Counted from the first letter of the stretch, positions 35,504 to 44,660 are shown. The stretch: DNA of 64,000 nucleotides from Oceanobacillus zhaokaii (GCF_003352005.1 NZ_CP024848.1:2365001-2429000); one strand, 5' to 3'. Notes: generated from the letters alone by a model not told the origin. Numbers and translations are program-made.

Positions 35504-36727
35504 ATGAATCGTATCAAACATATTCAATTATTTACGAAAAATAACTTTATGCAGCTAAAGAGGAAGTGGCTCCCACTTCCTCTTCTTTTCATTTTCCCAT
35601 TATTGTTAATTGGGTTAGTTGCTGCCCTCTTGATTACTATTGTTTTACCAGAGGAAAATGATCCGATTCAAATAGGTATCGTTGACTTAGACAAATCCGA
35701 TGAAACAAAACTGGTCACAGGCTTAATTGAAGAATCGTCTGCATTAAGTTCCTTTATTCAATTACATAGCATGACAGAAAATGAAGCTAAAACAGCAATC
35801 CAGAACAACGATATTAGTTCCTATCTAATCTTTCCTGAAAGTTTTACAAATAACCTATATTCTGGTGAGTCTGTTCAATTGCCTATTATCGGCAATCCAA
35901 ACCGAAAAATTGATAGCTACTTAATTCAGGAAATTATTGAAAGTGTGACTAGACATATTCGCAGCTCACAGGCAAATATTCTCACAATCAATGAATATGC
36001 CAAACAATTAGGAATGGACGATGAGACTAGGAATGATTTGATTTTTGAACAGTTTAAGGAATTCGTTTTCTACACACTTGGGAGTAACCAAATACTGAAT
36101 GAAAAAGAAGTGAAAAACATCGCGATGTCCTCACCAATTCATTACTTTAGCCTTGCCGCATGGTTTATCATTCTTACGATCTGGCTGTTCATCATTTATC
36201 GTTTTCTGAGCAATGATGAACCATTAAGAATGAAACAACGAATGAAGCTTTATGGAGTGACCGAACTGCAACAAAGCATCGCTAAAAGTATCGTAACGAT
36301 TAATACGGTAGGTTTCTTTGCTGCGATTACCTTTATCTGGCTTCATCTATTTCTATCTTTTGGTTTAATTTTAGAGGATTACGTTCGAATAATTGGTCTT
36401 TTATTATTATATTGCATCACATTTCTCGTAGGATTGGCAATCATAGAAACAGTGTTTACTTCTCCAAAAATTAGCTTGTTTATCCAATTATTATTTATGT
36501 TGTTAGTTTTAGCCTGCAGTGGTGCAATACTTCCTGTTATTTATTTACCATTACAGCTTCAGGAGCTTATTGGCTATAGCTTTTCCTTTCAGACCTTCTC
36601 TTGGGTTACAGATATTATTTTAAATGGACGAATGTTTGCAGACTTTATTCCACTGCTATTAACTGCACTTACGGGATATTTCATTCTGCTTGGGATTTCT
36701 GTGTGGAAGGAGCGTGCTCAATTATGA
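35504..36727 (+). CDS. ABC-2 type exporter permease
   Basis: About 407 residues. One helix near the N-terminus (about 25-48, LPLLFIFPLLLIGLVAALL), a large outer loop (about 50-215) with NPNRKIDSYLIQEIIE, then five C-terminal helices (about 220-405). This is the layout of YhaP/NatB/ABC-2 export permeases. ATG at 35504 is used because GGAAG lies about 8 nt upstream. The stop overlaps the start of the second permease (ATGA), so the two are translationally coupled and probably form a heterodimer. Confidence 0.8.
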   Translation: MNRIKHIQLFTKNNFMQLKRKWLPLPLLFIFPLLLIGLVAALLITIVLPEENDPIQIGIVDLDKSDETKLVTGLIEESSALSSFIQLHSMTENEAKTAIQNNDISSYLIFPESFTNNLYSGESVQLPIIGNPNRKIDSYLIQEIIESVTRHIRSSQANILTINEYAKQLGMDDETRNDLIFEQFKEFVFYTLGSNQILNEKEVKNIAMSSPIHYFSLAAWFIILTIWLFIIYRFLSNDEPLRMKQRMKLYGVTELQQSIAKSIVTINTVGFFAAITFIWLHLFLSFGLILEDYVRIIGLLLLYCITFLVGLAIIETVFTSPKISLFIQLLFMLLVLACSGAILPVIYLPLQLQELIGYSFSFQTFSWVTDIILNGRMFADFIPLLLTALTGYFILLGISVWKERAQL

Positions 36728-37854
36728 TGGCGATTTTACATACAAGACTGCTGCACTGGAAAAAACAAATTTCCTCTTTATTATTCTGGCTGCTGTTACC
36801 AATAATAGCAACGCTTGCAATTATTTACGGTACGAGTCTCGTCCAGCAGGACAGCAAAATCCCCATTGGCATCACCATTGAAGATGATAGCGAACTCGCT
36901 GATGCTCTCTATGATTCAATTAATGCGACACAGCTTATTCGAGTCATTGACGTTACGGAATCAGAAGCGCGTCAATTGGTTGAGAGCCATGAATTAGATA
37001 GTGCATTTGTGATTGGTGAGGATTACGCGCAGGACGTAGAAAATGGCCGGCGGAACAGATTGATTACGAGCTATCGTTCTAACCTATCATTCGCCTATGC
37101 ACCGGTTAGTCAAATGATTATCTCGCTCGTCCAACAGGATACCAGCCGGTCAAAAGCTGCTCATACAGTTATTAATCTTAGTGACAATACAAGGACAGAA
37201 GATTGGACATGGAATGAAATTGTTTCAAAAACAGTTGAAATACAACAGGAGGAAGATCTGCTCCGTACGACATTTTCTTTTGCCAATACAGAAAACACGG
37301 AGATTGAAAATATAGTTAGTCTCTGGAATACGTGGGGATTATGGGCGTTATTTAGTATCCTCTCCACCCTCCTTCTTTTTGACTGGCTAATAAAGGAAAA
37401 AAGAGCCGAAATATTACCAAGGTTTGCTTTTATTCGTTTCACTTATGAAAATTATCTACTAGTGAATATGTGTCTGTACACTTTATTATTTTTAATTTTT
37501 GACTTAATTGCCGTAATCATCTTCCGGATATTTCTTTCGGTACCTGTTTCCTTGTCACAGATTGGCGTGATACTGGCATTTCGTCTATTGATTAATATGG
37601 GTGCTTTTATTCTCACGTTATTATTCCGAAATGTTTATTTATACTACAGTACAGCCTTTTTACTAGCTTTAATTATAACGGTGATCAGTGGAGCAATTAT
37701 TCCCATTGATGGCATAACAAATCGATTTGATTGGATTGCACTGCTCAATCCTATACAGCCCTTCTTAGAAATGGAATACATCAGTCCATGGCACATTGTC
37801 TGTATAATTATTATCGCTGTTTGGTATGTAAAAGGAGGTAAATCAAAATGCTAA
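36724..37854 (+). CDS. ABC-2 type exporter permease, second subunit
   Basis: 376 residues with the same plan as its upstream neighbour. A first helix (about 18-38, LLFWLLLPIIATLAIIYG), an outer domain with ENGRRNRLITSYRSNLSFAYAPVSQMIISLVQQD, then five helices toward the C-terminus. The start at 36724 overlaps the upstream stop by four bases; a longer frame to 36601 would overlap the neighbour heavily. The last codons overlap the ATPase gene. Two unequal permeases and one ATPase suggest a complete ABC-2 exporter. The substrate is not predictable. Confidence 0.8.
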   Translation: MMAILHTRLLHWKKQISSLLFWLLLPIIATLAIIYGTSLVQQDSKIPIGITIEDDSELADALYDSINATQLIRVIDVTESEARQLVESHELDSAFVIGEDYAQDVENGRRNRLITSYRSNLSFAYAPVSQMIISLVQQDTSRSKAAHTVINLSDNTRTEDWTWNEIVSKTVEIQQEEDLLRTTFSFANTENTEIENIVSLWNTWGLWALFSILSTLLLFDWLIKEKRAEILPRFAFIRFTYENYLLVNMCLYTLLFLIFDLIAVIIFRIFLSVPVSLSQIGVILAFRLLINMGAFILTLLFRNVYLYYSTAFLLALIITVISGAIIPIDGITNRFDWIALLNPIQPFLEMEYISPWHIVCIIIIAVWYVKGGKSKC

Positions 37855-38519
37855 AAGTAACAACTCTTACGAAGGCTTACGGGAAAAAAACAGTACTTGA
37901 TCAGATTTCTTTTTCCGTACAACCTGGTGAAATTATTGGGCTAGTTGGTGAAAATGGTGCAGGTAAATCGACTTTATTAAATATTTTAGCCACACTGCAA
38001 AAACCTACAAATGGCTCGATTCACTTACATGATAAGCTCTGCCAAAAAGAGAAACAGTCAATAAGGAAGGCGATTGGCTATGTTCCTCAGGACATTGCAA
38101 TCTGGGAAGAATTTACTGTTGAAGAAAATATGATTTTTTTCGAAAAACTTGCTTGGAAAAAGCTTGAAATTAAAGCATTGAGGCAATTGTGCTTGGACAT
38201 GGCACTTGATAAATGGAAAGAGCCAGTGAAGACATTGTCAGGAGGGATGAAGCGGAAATTAAATCTAGCAATTAGTCTTATTCATGATCCCACCCTCCTG
38301 CTACTTGATGAACCGACCGTCGGCATCGATTTAAAATCGCGTAAAGAAATTGGCGCATATCTGCGTGAACTTGCATCTGCTCAAGGCAAAATGATTCTGT
38401 ATACATCACATGATATGGATGAAATTATTCATTTATGTGATCGAATCATTTGTATTGGCGACGATCCATTTTATGAAGAAATCTTAATCGATTCCGGAAA
38501 AGAGATTCTTTCTTTTTAG
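37848..38519 (+). CDS. ABC exporter ATPase
   Basis: A 223-residue nucleotide-binding subunit. Walker A GENGAGKST (near 35), Q-loop YVPQDIAIWEEFTVEEN, signature LSGGMKRKLNLA, Walker B LLLLDEPTVGID and the H-loop YTSHDMDE. All catalytic elements are present. It resembles the YhaQ/NatA/CcmA group that works with ABC-2 permeases. The ATG lies 8 nt after AAAGGAGG and inside the end of the permease gene. Confidence 0.9.
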   Translation: MLKVTTLTKAYGKKTVLDQISFSVQPGEIIGLVGENGAGKSTLLNILATLQKPTNGSIHLHDKLCQKEKQSIRKAIGYVPQDIAIWEEFTVEENMIFFEKLAWKKLEIKALRQLCLDMALDKWKEPVKTLSGGMKRKLNLAISLIHDPTLLLLDEPTVGIDLKSRKEIGAYLRELASAQGKMILYTSHDMDEIIHLCDRIICIGDDPFYEEILIDSGKEILSF

Positions 38520-38581
38520 TATTGCTATATTAGAAAATCCATCTTAAAATAAGGGTATAGGTTGAAGGGAGTAACGTGTTA

Positions 38582-39208
38582 ATGGAAATCAGAAATTTAC
38601 AGCAAATGATTCAATATCAAGCATTATCAGCAATGTCATCCAATCGTGCTTCTACTTCACAGGACATGAACATGGTAGATGTAGCCTTTAAACAATTACT
38701 GCAAGACAAGATAAATACAGCAATGATGCTTTCGAGTACGAATATGAATAATAATATTCCAACAGCTATGCACCCTGCTTATCCATTGCATAATAATGCA
38801 GGACAAGCAGCTCCAAATGATTCCATACCAAGCACCGATTTTAATTCGACAATTAGTAAGGTAGCTGAAAAATATGGAATCGATGAGAAACTGATCCATG
38901 CAGTCATTAAAACAGAATCCAATTATAATGCCTCTGCCCAGAGTTATGCCGGTGCACAAGGATTGATGCAATTAATGCCAGCAACTGCAAGGAGCTTAGG
39001 TGTGCTTAATTCCTTTGATGCAAGTCAAAACATTGAAGGCGGTACAAAATACTTGAGCCAAATGCTCAATAAGTTCAACGGTAACCTTGAGCTCGCACTT
39101 GCAGCATATAATGCTGGACCAGGAAATGTCGATAAATACCAAGGAATCCCACCATTTAATGAAACAAAGAACTATGTGAAGAAAGTTATGAATTCATATT
39201 TAGCCTAA
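38582..39208 (+). CDS. Soluble lytic transglycosylase (YjbJ-like)
   Basis: About 208 residues. A low-complexity N-terminal region (1-85) with many Met, Asn and Gln and no signal peptide, then an SLT domain (about 88-208): [42 protein letters not shown] with the catalytic Glu in KTES, and [15 protein letters not shown]. It cleaves glycan strands of peptidoglycan. The ATG at 38582 and a GTG at 38576 are both possible behind GAAGGGAG. The family often lacks a classic signal sequence. Confidence 0.9.
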   Translation: MEIRNLQQMIQYQALSAMSSNRASTSQDMNMVDVAFKQLLQDKINTAMMLSSTNMNNNIPTAMHPAYPLHNNAGQAAPNDSIPSTDFNSTISKVAEKYGIDEKLIHAVIKTESNYNASAQSYAGAQGLMQLMPATARSLGVLNSFDASQNIEGGTKYLSQMLNKFNGNLELALAAYNAGPGNVDKYQGIPPFNETKNYVKKVMNSYLA

Positions 39209-39209
39209 C

Positions 39210-39256
39210 GTTAGAAAAATTGGCTGTCACCAAGTCTTCGGTGACAGCCTTGAACT
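39210..39256 (+). terminator. Terminator of the transglycosylase gene, family-A hairpin 1
   Basis: GGCTGTCACC/GGTGACAGCC is a perfect 10-bp stem (39222-39249). The flanks TTAGAAAAA and CTTGAACTTTTG show that it is the first hairpin of a family-A repeat without the second. Both functions may apply. Confidence 0.65.
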
Positions 39257-39392
39257 TTTGTACCTAGCGAAAGATGCTAGTATTTTTTGTTTGCACGTTT
39301 ATGAATCCATTCGTAATAATGGATGTTTGTTTTTGAGCTCTGGGATTTTTCTCCTTCTGTTATCTCCAAGCACGTAACAATACTTCAAATGC

Positions 39393-39432
39393 AAAAAAGG
39401 AAGCACCAGCATTTTGCTTTGCCTTCCTTTTC
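39393..39432 (-). terminator. Terminator after the M42 peptidase gene
   Basis: GAAAAGGAAG/CTTCCTTTTTTG on the minus strand with extra pairing in the loop, about 15 bp after the stop. Confidence 0.8.
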
Positions 39433-39447
39433 ATATCCAAAACTAAA

Positions 39448-40533
39448 CTATGCTAAAATTAATTTCTTCACTGTTTCAGCATCTAATTTCTTAATCACTT
39501 CAACTATTAATTTCACTGTGTTTTCGAAATCATCTCGATGTAGAATACCTGCATGTGAATGGATATAACGAGTTGCTACTGTAATCGAAAGCGACGGAAC
39601 ACCATTACCAACAAGGTGGATTGATCCTGAATCCGTTCCCCCACCAGCTATCGTTGCAAATTGATAAGGTATGTTATGCTCATCAGCCGTTTGAACGACT
39701 AAATCCCTAAGTCCCTTATGAGAAACCATCGATGCATCGTATAAAACAATTTGTGGTCCCTTACCAAGCTTACTGTCTGCTTCATGTGCGGAAATACCTG
39801 GTGTATCTCCCGCAATTCCTACATCGACACCAAATCCGATGTCTGGCTGGATTTTATATGCTGCAGTTTTTGCTCCGCGAAGACCAACTTCTTCCTGTAC
39901 ATCACCAACACCATAAACAACATTTGGATGGTTAACACCTTTTAGTTGCTTTAATACTTCAATTGCGATTGCTAAGCCAATTCGATTATCCCAAGCTTTA
40001 GCAAGCAGTAATTTTTCATTTTTTAATGGTGTAAATTCAAAATAAGGGACAATTGAATCTCCTGGTTTTACACCAAATTCTTTCGCTTCTACTTTACTAG
40101 TTGCACCGATATCAATGAACATATCCTTAATTTCATATGGCTTTTTACGTGCTTCTGCGGGAAGAACATGTGGCGGCTTTGAACCAATTACACCCGTCAC
40201 ATCACCGTTACTTCCCATAATGGTTACACGCTGTGCTAGCATTACTTGATTCCACCAGCCTCCAACAGTCTGGAAATAAATAAATCCATTATCATCAATA
40301 CGCGTTACCATAAATCCAACTTCATCTAAATGGCCAGCAATCATGATTTTCGGTCCTGTTTCATTCCCAATCTTCTTCGCGATAGAACTGCCCAAATTGT
40401 CGGTTGTCATTTCATCTGCATATGGCCCAATATATTTTTCGAAAACCTCTCGCACTTCTTTTTCGTTTCCGGGTATCCCTTTTGCATCCGTTAAATCCTT
40501 CAGCATCGTTAATGTTTCATCTAATTTTGTCAT
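39448..40533 (-). CDS. ysdC: M42-family metalloaminopeptidase (YsdC)
   Basis: A 361-residue cytosolic di-metal peptidase of the TET/endoglucanase-M type. Metal and catalytic residues: [11 protein letters not shown] (His near 68), KAWDNRIG (Asp near 181), [11 protein letters not shown] (Glu pair near 213), [12 protein letters not shown] (Asp near 235) and the C-terminal RYIHSHAGI (His near 323). It trims peptides. It lies beside the ysdA/ysdB genes as in B. subtilis. A 58-bp gap separates it from dut. Confidence 0.93.
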   Translation of the reverse strand: MTKLDETLTMLKDLTDAKGIPGNEKEVREVFEKYIGPYADEMTTDNLGSSIAKKIGNETGPKIMIAGHLDEVGFMVTRIDDNGFIYFQTVGGWWNQVMLAQRVTIMGSNGDVTGVIGSKPPHVLPAEARKKPYEIKDMFIDIGATSKVEAKEFGVKPGDSIVPYFEFTPLKNEKLLLAKAWDNRIGLAIAIEVLKQLKGVNHPNVVYGVGDVQEEVGLRGAKTAAYKIQPDIGFGVDVGIAGDTPGISAHEADSKLGKGPQIVLYDASMVSHKGLRDLVVQTADEHNIPYQFATIAGGGTDSGSIHLVGNGVPSLSITVATRYIHSHAGILHRDDFENTVKLIVEVIKKLDAETVKKLILA

Positions 40534-40591
40534 TATGTATAGCCTCCTTATAGATAATTCATATTATAGCCTGTATACCGTTCAATTGCAT

Positions 40592-41026
40592 TTATTTTCC
40601 TGAAGAACCAAATCCCCCCTTATCCCTTACAGATTCCGATAATACCTCTGTTTCAACAAGATTCACATGCAATACAGGAGCTATTACTATTTGCGCGATT
40701 CGCATCTGTTTTTCCACTTTAAAATCTTCTTTACCATGGTTGATTAAAATGACTTTGATTTCTCCTCTGTAGCCTTCATCAATTGTTCCAGGGCTATTTA
40801 GTAACGTAATGGAATGCTTTAAAGCCAGACCGCTTCTAGGTCTAACCTGTGCTTCTGTCCCAGCAGGCAATTCCATTTGAATACCTGTTGCAATTAATGC
40901 AGATTCTCCAGGCTTAATGTCCTTTTCCTCAACAGAGAATAAATCCAGTCCAGCATCCCCATCATTTGCCCTATATGGCAGTTTTGCATCTCTATGTATG
41001 AGCTTAATTTTTAAATTATATTCCAT
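40592..41026 (-). CDS. dut: dUTP diphosphatase
   Basis: A 144-residue trimeric dUTPase that hydrolyses dUTP to dUMP, keeps uracil out of DNA and feeds thymidylate synthesis. The five motifs appear in order: [43 protein letters not shown] and the C-terminal lid [11 protein letters not shown] chromosomal single-copy type; in B. subtilis dUTPases are prophage-borne, so this is a lineage difference. Probably upstream in the same transcript as the M42 peptidase. Confidence 0.95.
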   Translation of the reverse strand: MEYNLKIKLIHRDAKLPYRANDGDAGLDLFSVEEKDIKPGESALIATGIQMELPAGTEAQVRPRSGLALKHSITLLNSPGTIDEGYRGEIKVILINHGKEDFKVEKQMRIAQIVIAPVLHVNLVETEVLSESVRDKGGFGSSGK

Positions 41027-41046
41027 TTCAATTCCTCTTTTTCAGT

Positions 41047-41365
41047 AATTATTTTAGGCTATTTTCAGAAAGATTGTTGGATCTTATGTAATTGATTTCC
41101 ACTACATTCAACGCCAAGGGAGTGTAGAATTGTTTTCTCATCCTATTAAGTGATGATTAATGATAGCAGTTGCACAATCTCAACGGAGGAAATACAAGGA
41201 GACTCCTCGAAAATAAAGAGCAACTTCTCTGATTGCGATGTAACGCTGCCGAAGAACTCCTTGTCCTGCGGGAAGAAGAGCCTAAGTAAACTACTAAAGT
41301 GCATCAGCACCTTAGACTCACCAGCTCCCCTAAGGTACGCGTAGTGTTTTTCTGAAGCTGCATGC
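41047..41365 (-). repeat. Family-B GC-rich repeat, copy B5 (long variant, composite)
   Basis: The part at 41172-41362 shares an internal segment (TGATTGCGATGTAACGCTGCC) with the copy at 5716, and ends GGAGGAAATACAAGG/AGTGTTTTTC. The left part (41052-41080, GGCTATTTTCAGAAAGATTG) resembles the flank of the copy at 47268 (GCTATTTTCTAAAAGATTG). It fills the 520-bp gap between dut and ysdB, and its reading frames are not genes. Confidence 0.7.
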
Positions 41366-41487
41366 CCATGAGCCTAGTGTAGATATATTCCGACCAACAC
41401 CAACAAACAATAAGAATTAGCCGTATTCTATATCGATGAAGTTTCATTCATCCGTAACATTATTGTAACACGATATTTGGAAGAAAG

Positions 41488-41514
41488 TGAAACTTACTGG
41501 TGAGCTCATACGTA
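41488..41514 (+). promoter_or_regulatory. Sigma-W-type ECF promoter of ysdB
   Basis: TGAAAC (41488-41493), a 17-bp spacer and CGTA (41511-41514) fit the sigma-W pattern TGAAAC-N16-CGTA with one extra base. ysdB of B. subtilis is a known sigma-W gene. Confidence 0.6.
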
Positions 41515-41547
41515 TTATAGCTAAAACGAACGAGGAGACGGTTTACA

Positions 41548-41943
41548 ATGATGGTTGTCCTGCTATTCAGACTGTTAATTTTCATTTCAATCATAATGAT
41601 TATTTATTCAGGAATTAAATACCTTCGTAATCCACAGCGAAAACTAAAGGTAGCAAAAGAGGCAAATGAGTTTTATTTTTTGGATGACGCAAATAATAGT
41701 AAGAAGAATCTTCAATTTGTTTATAAGGGTTGTCTATTTATCGGTGAGAAATATTTAGGTGCGACTGAGGATTCCTTTAAAGTCGTTGATATTCATGTAA
41801 GTGTTAAAGAACCACTTGAATTAGAAGGATTCACTCGTGAAGATATATATTTTTTAGAAAATGAAATACTTATTCACTATCCACATTCAAAAATCGAATG
41901 GAAGCATCCAATTAATCAATTATTGCTTACTAAGCTGCATTAA
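41548..41943 (+). CDS. ysdB: YsdB-like membrane-anchored protein
   Basis: 131 residues. One N-terminal membrane helix (3-23, VVLLFRLLIFISIIMIIYSG), then a basic stretch YLRNPQRKLKVAKE and a soluble domain with FYFLDDANNSKKNLQFVYKGCLFIGEKYLG. It matches YsdB of B. subtilis, an envelope-stress gene of unknown function. The ATG lies 10 nt after GAGGAG. A sigma-W-type promoter precedes it and a strong terminator follows, so it is a single-gene unit. Confidence 0.88.
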   Translation: MMVVLLFRLLIFISIIMIIYSGIKYLRNPQRKLKVAKEANEFYFLDDANNSKKNLQFVYKGCLFIGEKYLGATEDSFKVVDIHVSVKEPLELEGFTREDIYFLENEILIHYPHSKIEWKHPINQLLLTKLH

Positions 41944-41987
41944 AAAGGTCACTCATCTAGTCTCTAAGCCGAGATGAGTGACCTTTA
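41944..41987. terminator. Terminator after ysdB
   Basis: AAAGGTCACTCATCT/AGATGAGTGACCTTT, a 14-bp stem with a T-rich 3' side, directly after the ysdB stop. Confidence 0.88.
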
Positions 41988-42022
41988 TTAATGAATAAGT
42001 ATTAAAGATGTCCTATTTCAAT

Positions 42023-42110
42023 TACCTTGACAGAAGATGCCACGTCCAGCTCGAGCGCTAAAGCGTAAGGGAGACTTCCCTCACCTCGGTACATCGCTAA
42101 ACTAGCTTTA
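42023..42110 (+). repeat. Possible remnant of a Bacillaceae intergenic repeat
   Basis: CTTGACAGAAGATGCC, GTCCAGCTCGAGCGCTAAAGCG and AAGGGAGACTTCCCTCACCTC are GC-richer than the surroundings and recall a widespread Bacillus intergenic repeat that begins GTCCAGCTCCAGCGC. It is degenerate. The call is from memory, and only one copy is in this window. Confidence 0.3.
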
Positions 42111-42118
42111 AGCTTTTG

Positions 42119-42691
42119 CTAATTTGCTACATGGAAAAATTCATGCCATTTAATGATGAGTTCTTTTCTTCTTAGAATATAGATAAGCAATAATAATACC
42201 GTGAGAAAAATGAAGATTGATAGAGGAGTTAAATTAGAGAGCCAGCCACCAATACAAGTATATATGACTGCTAACGGAATATTCGATAATATGGATGATT
42301 TCGTATATGCTTTGCTATTTTCTGAAATCTCAATTAAACATAATGATAATAAATGAAAATGGATAAACGGAATAAGTCGCAGTAACGTAACCTGAGATAC
42401 TGTGAGCTGCGTATATTTGCCAAGCAGTCTCTGTTTCAGAATTATCAGCTTCTCAAACGATTTCGGATTCCACTGGGCCAACCTATAAAAAATAAGGCAT
42501 GATAGCGTCATTCCAATAAATGAATAAATAGAACCAGATACTGGACCAAATAATATTCCACCAGAAATGCAGATAAATACTACCGGAAGAAATAATAATG
42601 GCCGAAGCAAATGAATCATGATGAACAAAAAAGGTGCAAAATAACCACCTGTCTCAATGACTGCCATTATATAATTTCCGAAAAGCTCCAT
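42119..42691 (-). CDS. TVP38/TMEM64 (VTT-domain) membrane protein
   Basis: 190 residues with five or six predicted helices. The VTT core has RPLLFLPVVFICISGGILFGPVSGSIYSFIGMTLSCLIFYRLAQ, the F/LP..G..FG..G signature, and a second half LLRLIPFIHFHLLSLCLIEIS followed by GGWLSNL. Family members move lipids or affect membrane traffic; B. subtilis has several (YqeD, YdjX types). A family-A repeat lies 35 nt upstream of the start, in sense orientation. The gene is not part of the classic ysdA-ysdB order. Confidence 0.82.
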   Translation of the reverse strand: MELFGNYIMAVIETGGYFAPFLFIMIHLLRPLLFLPVVFICISGGILFGPVSGSIYSFIGMTLSCLIFYRLAQWNPKSFEKLIILKQRLLGKYTQLTVSQVTLLRLIPFIHFHLLSLCLIEISENSKAYTKSSILSNIPLAVIYTCIGGWLSNLTPLSIFIFLTVLLLLIYILRRKELIIKWHEFFHVAN

Positions 42692-42726
42692 GACTCTCCC
42701 CCTTTTTCTAACATGATCTTTCCTTG

Positions 42727-42815
42727 GTAGTTAAGAAAGTATAAAATATTTCTTACTACATAAGTGCAACTAAGTTTGTCACCGAAAGACTTGGTTAAAC
42801 CTTAGTTTTCTAATA
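42727..42815 (-). repeat. Family-A two-hairpin repeat, copy A4 (sense to the VTT gene)
   Basis: On the minus strand TATTAGAAAACTAAGG to CTTTCTTAACTAC. The second hairpin and the linker TTGCACTTATGTAGTAAG are the same as in the copies before rph and yslB. It ends 35 nt before the start codon at 42691. Confidence 0.85.
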
Positions 42816-42882
42816 CATGTATATGACAGGAGACGAGCCTTTATGACAAAATGAATGTTCGGAGCCTATTTAGTAAATCATA

Positions 42883-43161
42883 TTAGCCTAGAGCTGTAAT
42901 AAAATAGCCAAATAAGGCAATGTTAATAATTATTAATATTGGCATGCCGATCGTAAAAGAACGGTGCTTGGTCTTATGTCGGAACACTTTCATCCCTGCA
43001 TATCCGCCGATAGCACCACCGAGAAGCGCTAACAGCCAAAACGTTCTTTCTGGTATTCGGTACTGCCCCTTAATAGCCTTCTGTTTATCAACTCGCATGA
43101 GGAAAAATTCGATAACATTCACAAGCAGAATATAAGCAAGCAGCTGATTTTCCATTTCCAT
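42883..43161 (-). CDS. ysdA: DUF1294 membrane protein YsdA
   Basis: 92 residues with three predicted helices (about 5-22, 42-60 and 70-90). The DUF1294 signature DKQKAIKGQYRIPERTFWLLALLGGAIGGYAGMKVFRHKTKH is complete. Function unknown. It follows rplT as in B. subtilis, but a terminator lies between, so it probably has its own promoter. The ATG is preceded by AGGGG at 9-10 nt. Confidence 0.9.
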   Translation of the reverse strand: MEMENQLLAYILLVNVIEFFLMRVDKQKAIKGQYRIPERTFWLLALLGGAIGGYAGMKVFRHKTKHRSFTIGMPILIIINIALFGYFITALG

Positions 43162-43191
43162 AATTTATAACCCCTCTATGTAGTAATGTAA

Positions 43192-43230
43192 AAAGGGTCA
43201 AACCCAATCACTTGATGGATTTGACCCTTT
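43192..43230 (-). terminator. Terminator after infC-rpmI-rplT
   Basis: AAAGGGTCAAA/TTTGACCCTTT, an 11-bp stem followed by TTTTAC on the minus strand, 7 bp after the rplT stop. Confidence 0.87.
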
Positions 43231-43236
43231 ATGCGT

Positions 43237-43593
43237 TTATTTTAAAGCGTCTTTTGCTTTCGTAGCTAATTGAGCAAATGCTTGTTCATCATTGATTGCA
43301 AGATCTGACAACATTTTACGGTTGATATCAATTCCTGCTACTTTTAAACCATGCATTAATTTGCTGTATGAAAGTTCATTTAGACGTGCAGCTGCATTGA
43401 TGCGTGTAATCCATAATTTACGGAAATCACGTTTCTTTTGTCTACGGTCACGGTAAGCGTATTGACCTGATTTCATTACTTGTTGTTTCGCTACTTTAAA
43501 TAACGTTCTTTTCGAACCATAATAACCTTTTGCTAATTTAAGGACGCGTTTACGACGTCTGCGTGTTACTGTTCCACCTTTTACACGTGGCAT
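43237..43593 (-). CDS. rplT: Ribosomal protein L20
   Basis: A 118-residue 23S rRNA-binding protein needed early in 50S assembly. The highly basic N-terminus ([31 protein letters not shown]) and the C-terminal globular part [27 protein letters not shown] are normal. L20 also represses its own operon by binding the leader upstream of infC. Third gene of infC-rpmI-rplT; the ATG follows AGGAGGG. Confidence 0.98.
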   Translation of the reverse strand: MPRVKGGTVTRRRRKRVLKLAKGYYGSKRTLFKVAKQQVMKSGQYAYRDRRQKKRDFRKLWITRINAAARLNELSYSKLMHGLKVAGIDINRKMLSDLAINDEQAFAQLATKAKDALK

Positions 43594-43631
43594 AATAATT
43601 CCCTCCTAGTACTTTACGATCTAATTTTTAT

Positions 43632-43826
43632 TTATTTAGGTAACATTGTTTTGATGCGTTTGAAATCTCCTGGAGATACGATCGCACCTTTACGAAGTTT
43701 ACGTTTTTGTTTTTGTGATTTATTTGCAAACATATGACTTGTGAATGCATGTGATCTCTTTAATTTTCCAGAACCAGTTCTTTTAAAGCGTTTTGCTGAA
43801 CCTCTATGAGTTTTCATTTTTGGCAT
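43632..43826 (-). CDS. rpmI: Ribosomal protein L35
   Basis: 64 residues, almost all basic: [21 protein letters not shown] is the usual start and ends with RIKTMLPK. The start at 43826 lies 8 nt after GAGGAGG; a longer frame to 43856 reads through the ribosome site. It lies between infC (78-bp gap) and rplT (38-bp gap) in the conserved operon. Confidence 0.97.
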   Translation of the reverse strand: MPKMKTHRGSAKRFKRTGSGKLKRSHAFTSHMFANKSQKQKRKLRKGAIVSPGDFKRIKTMLPK

Positions 43827-43904
43827 GAATATTTCCTCCTCGTCTTGTTCGTCCAAAGCAACATAATCACAAGGAATTTGCTACTTTAAACCAGTTAACT
43901 TTGC

Positions 43905-44423
43905 TTACTTTTCTGCAATTGGAGCAAGCATAATAAACATATTACGACCTTCCATTTTCGGTCTAGATTCAACTGTTGCTACATCTTTAAGCTCTTTAGC
44001 TAAACGATCTAGTACCTCTTGGCCAAGTGATTTATGTGTAATTGCACGTCCACGGAAACGAACTGCTGCTTTTACTTTGTCGCCTTTTTCAAGGAATTTC
44101 TTAGCATTCTTTAATTTTGTTTCAAAATCATGCTCACCAATTCCTGGTGTAAAGCGAACTTCCTTAATATTGATTACTTTTTGTTTCTTACGAGCTTCTT
44201 TTTCTTTCTTTTGCAGCTCAAAGCGGTGTTTCCCAAAGTCCATGATTCGACAAACTGGTGGTTTTGCACCTGGTGCAACCATCACTAAATCCAGATTTCT
44301 GGTTTGTGCGATTTCCAATGCTTCTTGACGTGTTTTAACCCCAAGTTGATCACCGTTTGAATCGATTAAACGTACTTCTCTAGCACGAATCTTCTCATTG
44401 ACATTATTCATATCTTTGCTAAT
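43905..44423 (-). CDS. infC: Translation initiation factor IF-3, AUU start
   Basis: 172 residues. The N-domain has [22 protein letters not shown] and the C-domain [28 protein letters not shown]. It binds the 30S subunit and rejects non-canonical start codons. The start is placed at ATT (44421-44423): GGAGG lies 9 nt upstream of it, whereas the first in-frame ATG (44411) is 21 nt away, and B. subtilis infC begins ISKDMNVNEK. The rare start lets IF-3 limit its own synthesis. First gene of the L20-controlled operon. Confidence 0.95.
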   Translation of the reverse strand: MSKDMNNVNEKIRAREVRLIDSNGDQLGVKTRQEALEIAQTRNLDLVMVAPGAKPPVCRIMDFGKHRFELQKKEKEARKKQKVINIKEVRFTPGIGEHDFETKLKNAKKFLEKGDKVKAAVRFRGRAITHKSLGQEVLDRLAKELKDVATVESRPKMEGRNMFIMLAPIAEK

Positions 44424-44626
44424 TGCCAGCCACCTCCAAATAGTTTATGTTCTGATCTTTCATTGACAAGCGAATTTTTATCATTAAAAAAAGTGTCGGT
44501 ACCATTGCACCCACACGTCTCCAAAGTTCTATTAAAAAGAGTTCGGAACCAGTCAACTACACAATGTGCGTCGAGCAGGTGAGAAGCGGGTGCTTCTTCT
44601 TGTCTCAGATCATTTAATTTTCAACT
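44424..44626 (-). promoter_or_regulatory. L20 leader of infC-rpmI-rplT
   Basis: The minus-strand leader carries GCACCCGCTTCTCACCTGC, the conserved element of Bacillus L20 leaders, then AGTTGACTGGTTCCGAAC, and a terminator hairpin GTGTGGGTGCAATGGTACCGACAC (44493-44516) followed by T7. L20 binding to the 23S-mimicking fold is known to favour termination, which controls the operon. Confidence 0.85.
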
Positions 44627-44631
44627 TTATA

Positions 44632-44660
44632 AGTATAGCATCTACATTTGGTATTGTCAA
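44632..44660 (-). promoter_or_regulatory. Sigma-A promoter of the infC operon
   Basis: TTGACA (44655-44660), a 17-bp spacer and TATACT (44632-44637) on the minus strand. Confidence 0.82.

Noticed and set aside
36601..36723. N-terminal extension of the second exporter permease
   Set aside because: It overlaps the first permease in another frame; the ATGA junction at 36724 with GGAAGGAG upstream is the better start.
40960..41040. dut as sign of a prophage
   Set aside because: Neighbours are all housekeeping genes in Bacillus order, with no phage genes nearby.
41150..41344. 64-codon plus-strand frame between dut and ysdB
   Set aside because: Same reason: lies in a family-B copy, no ribosome site.
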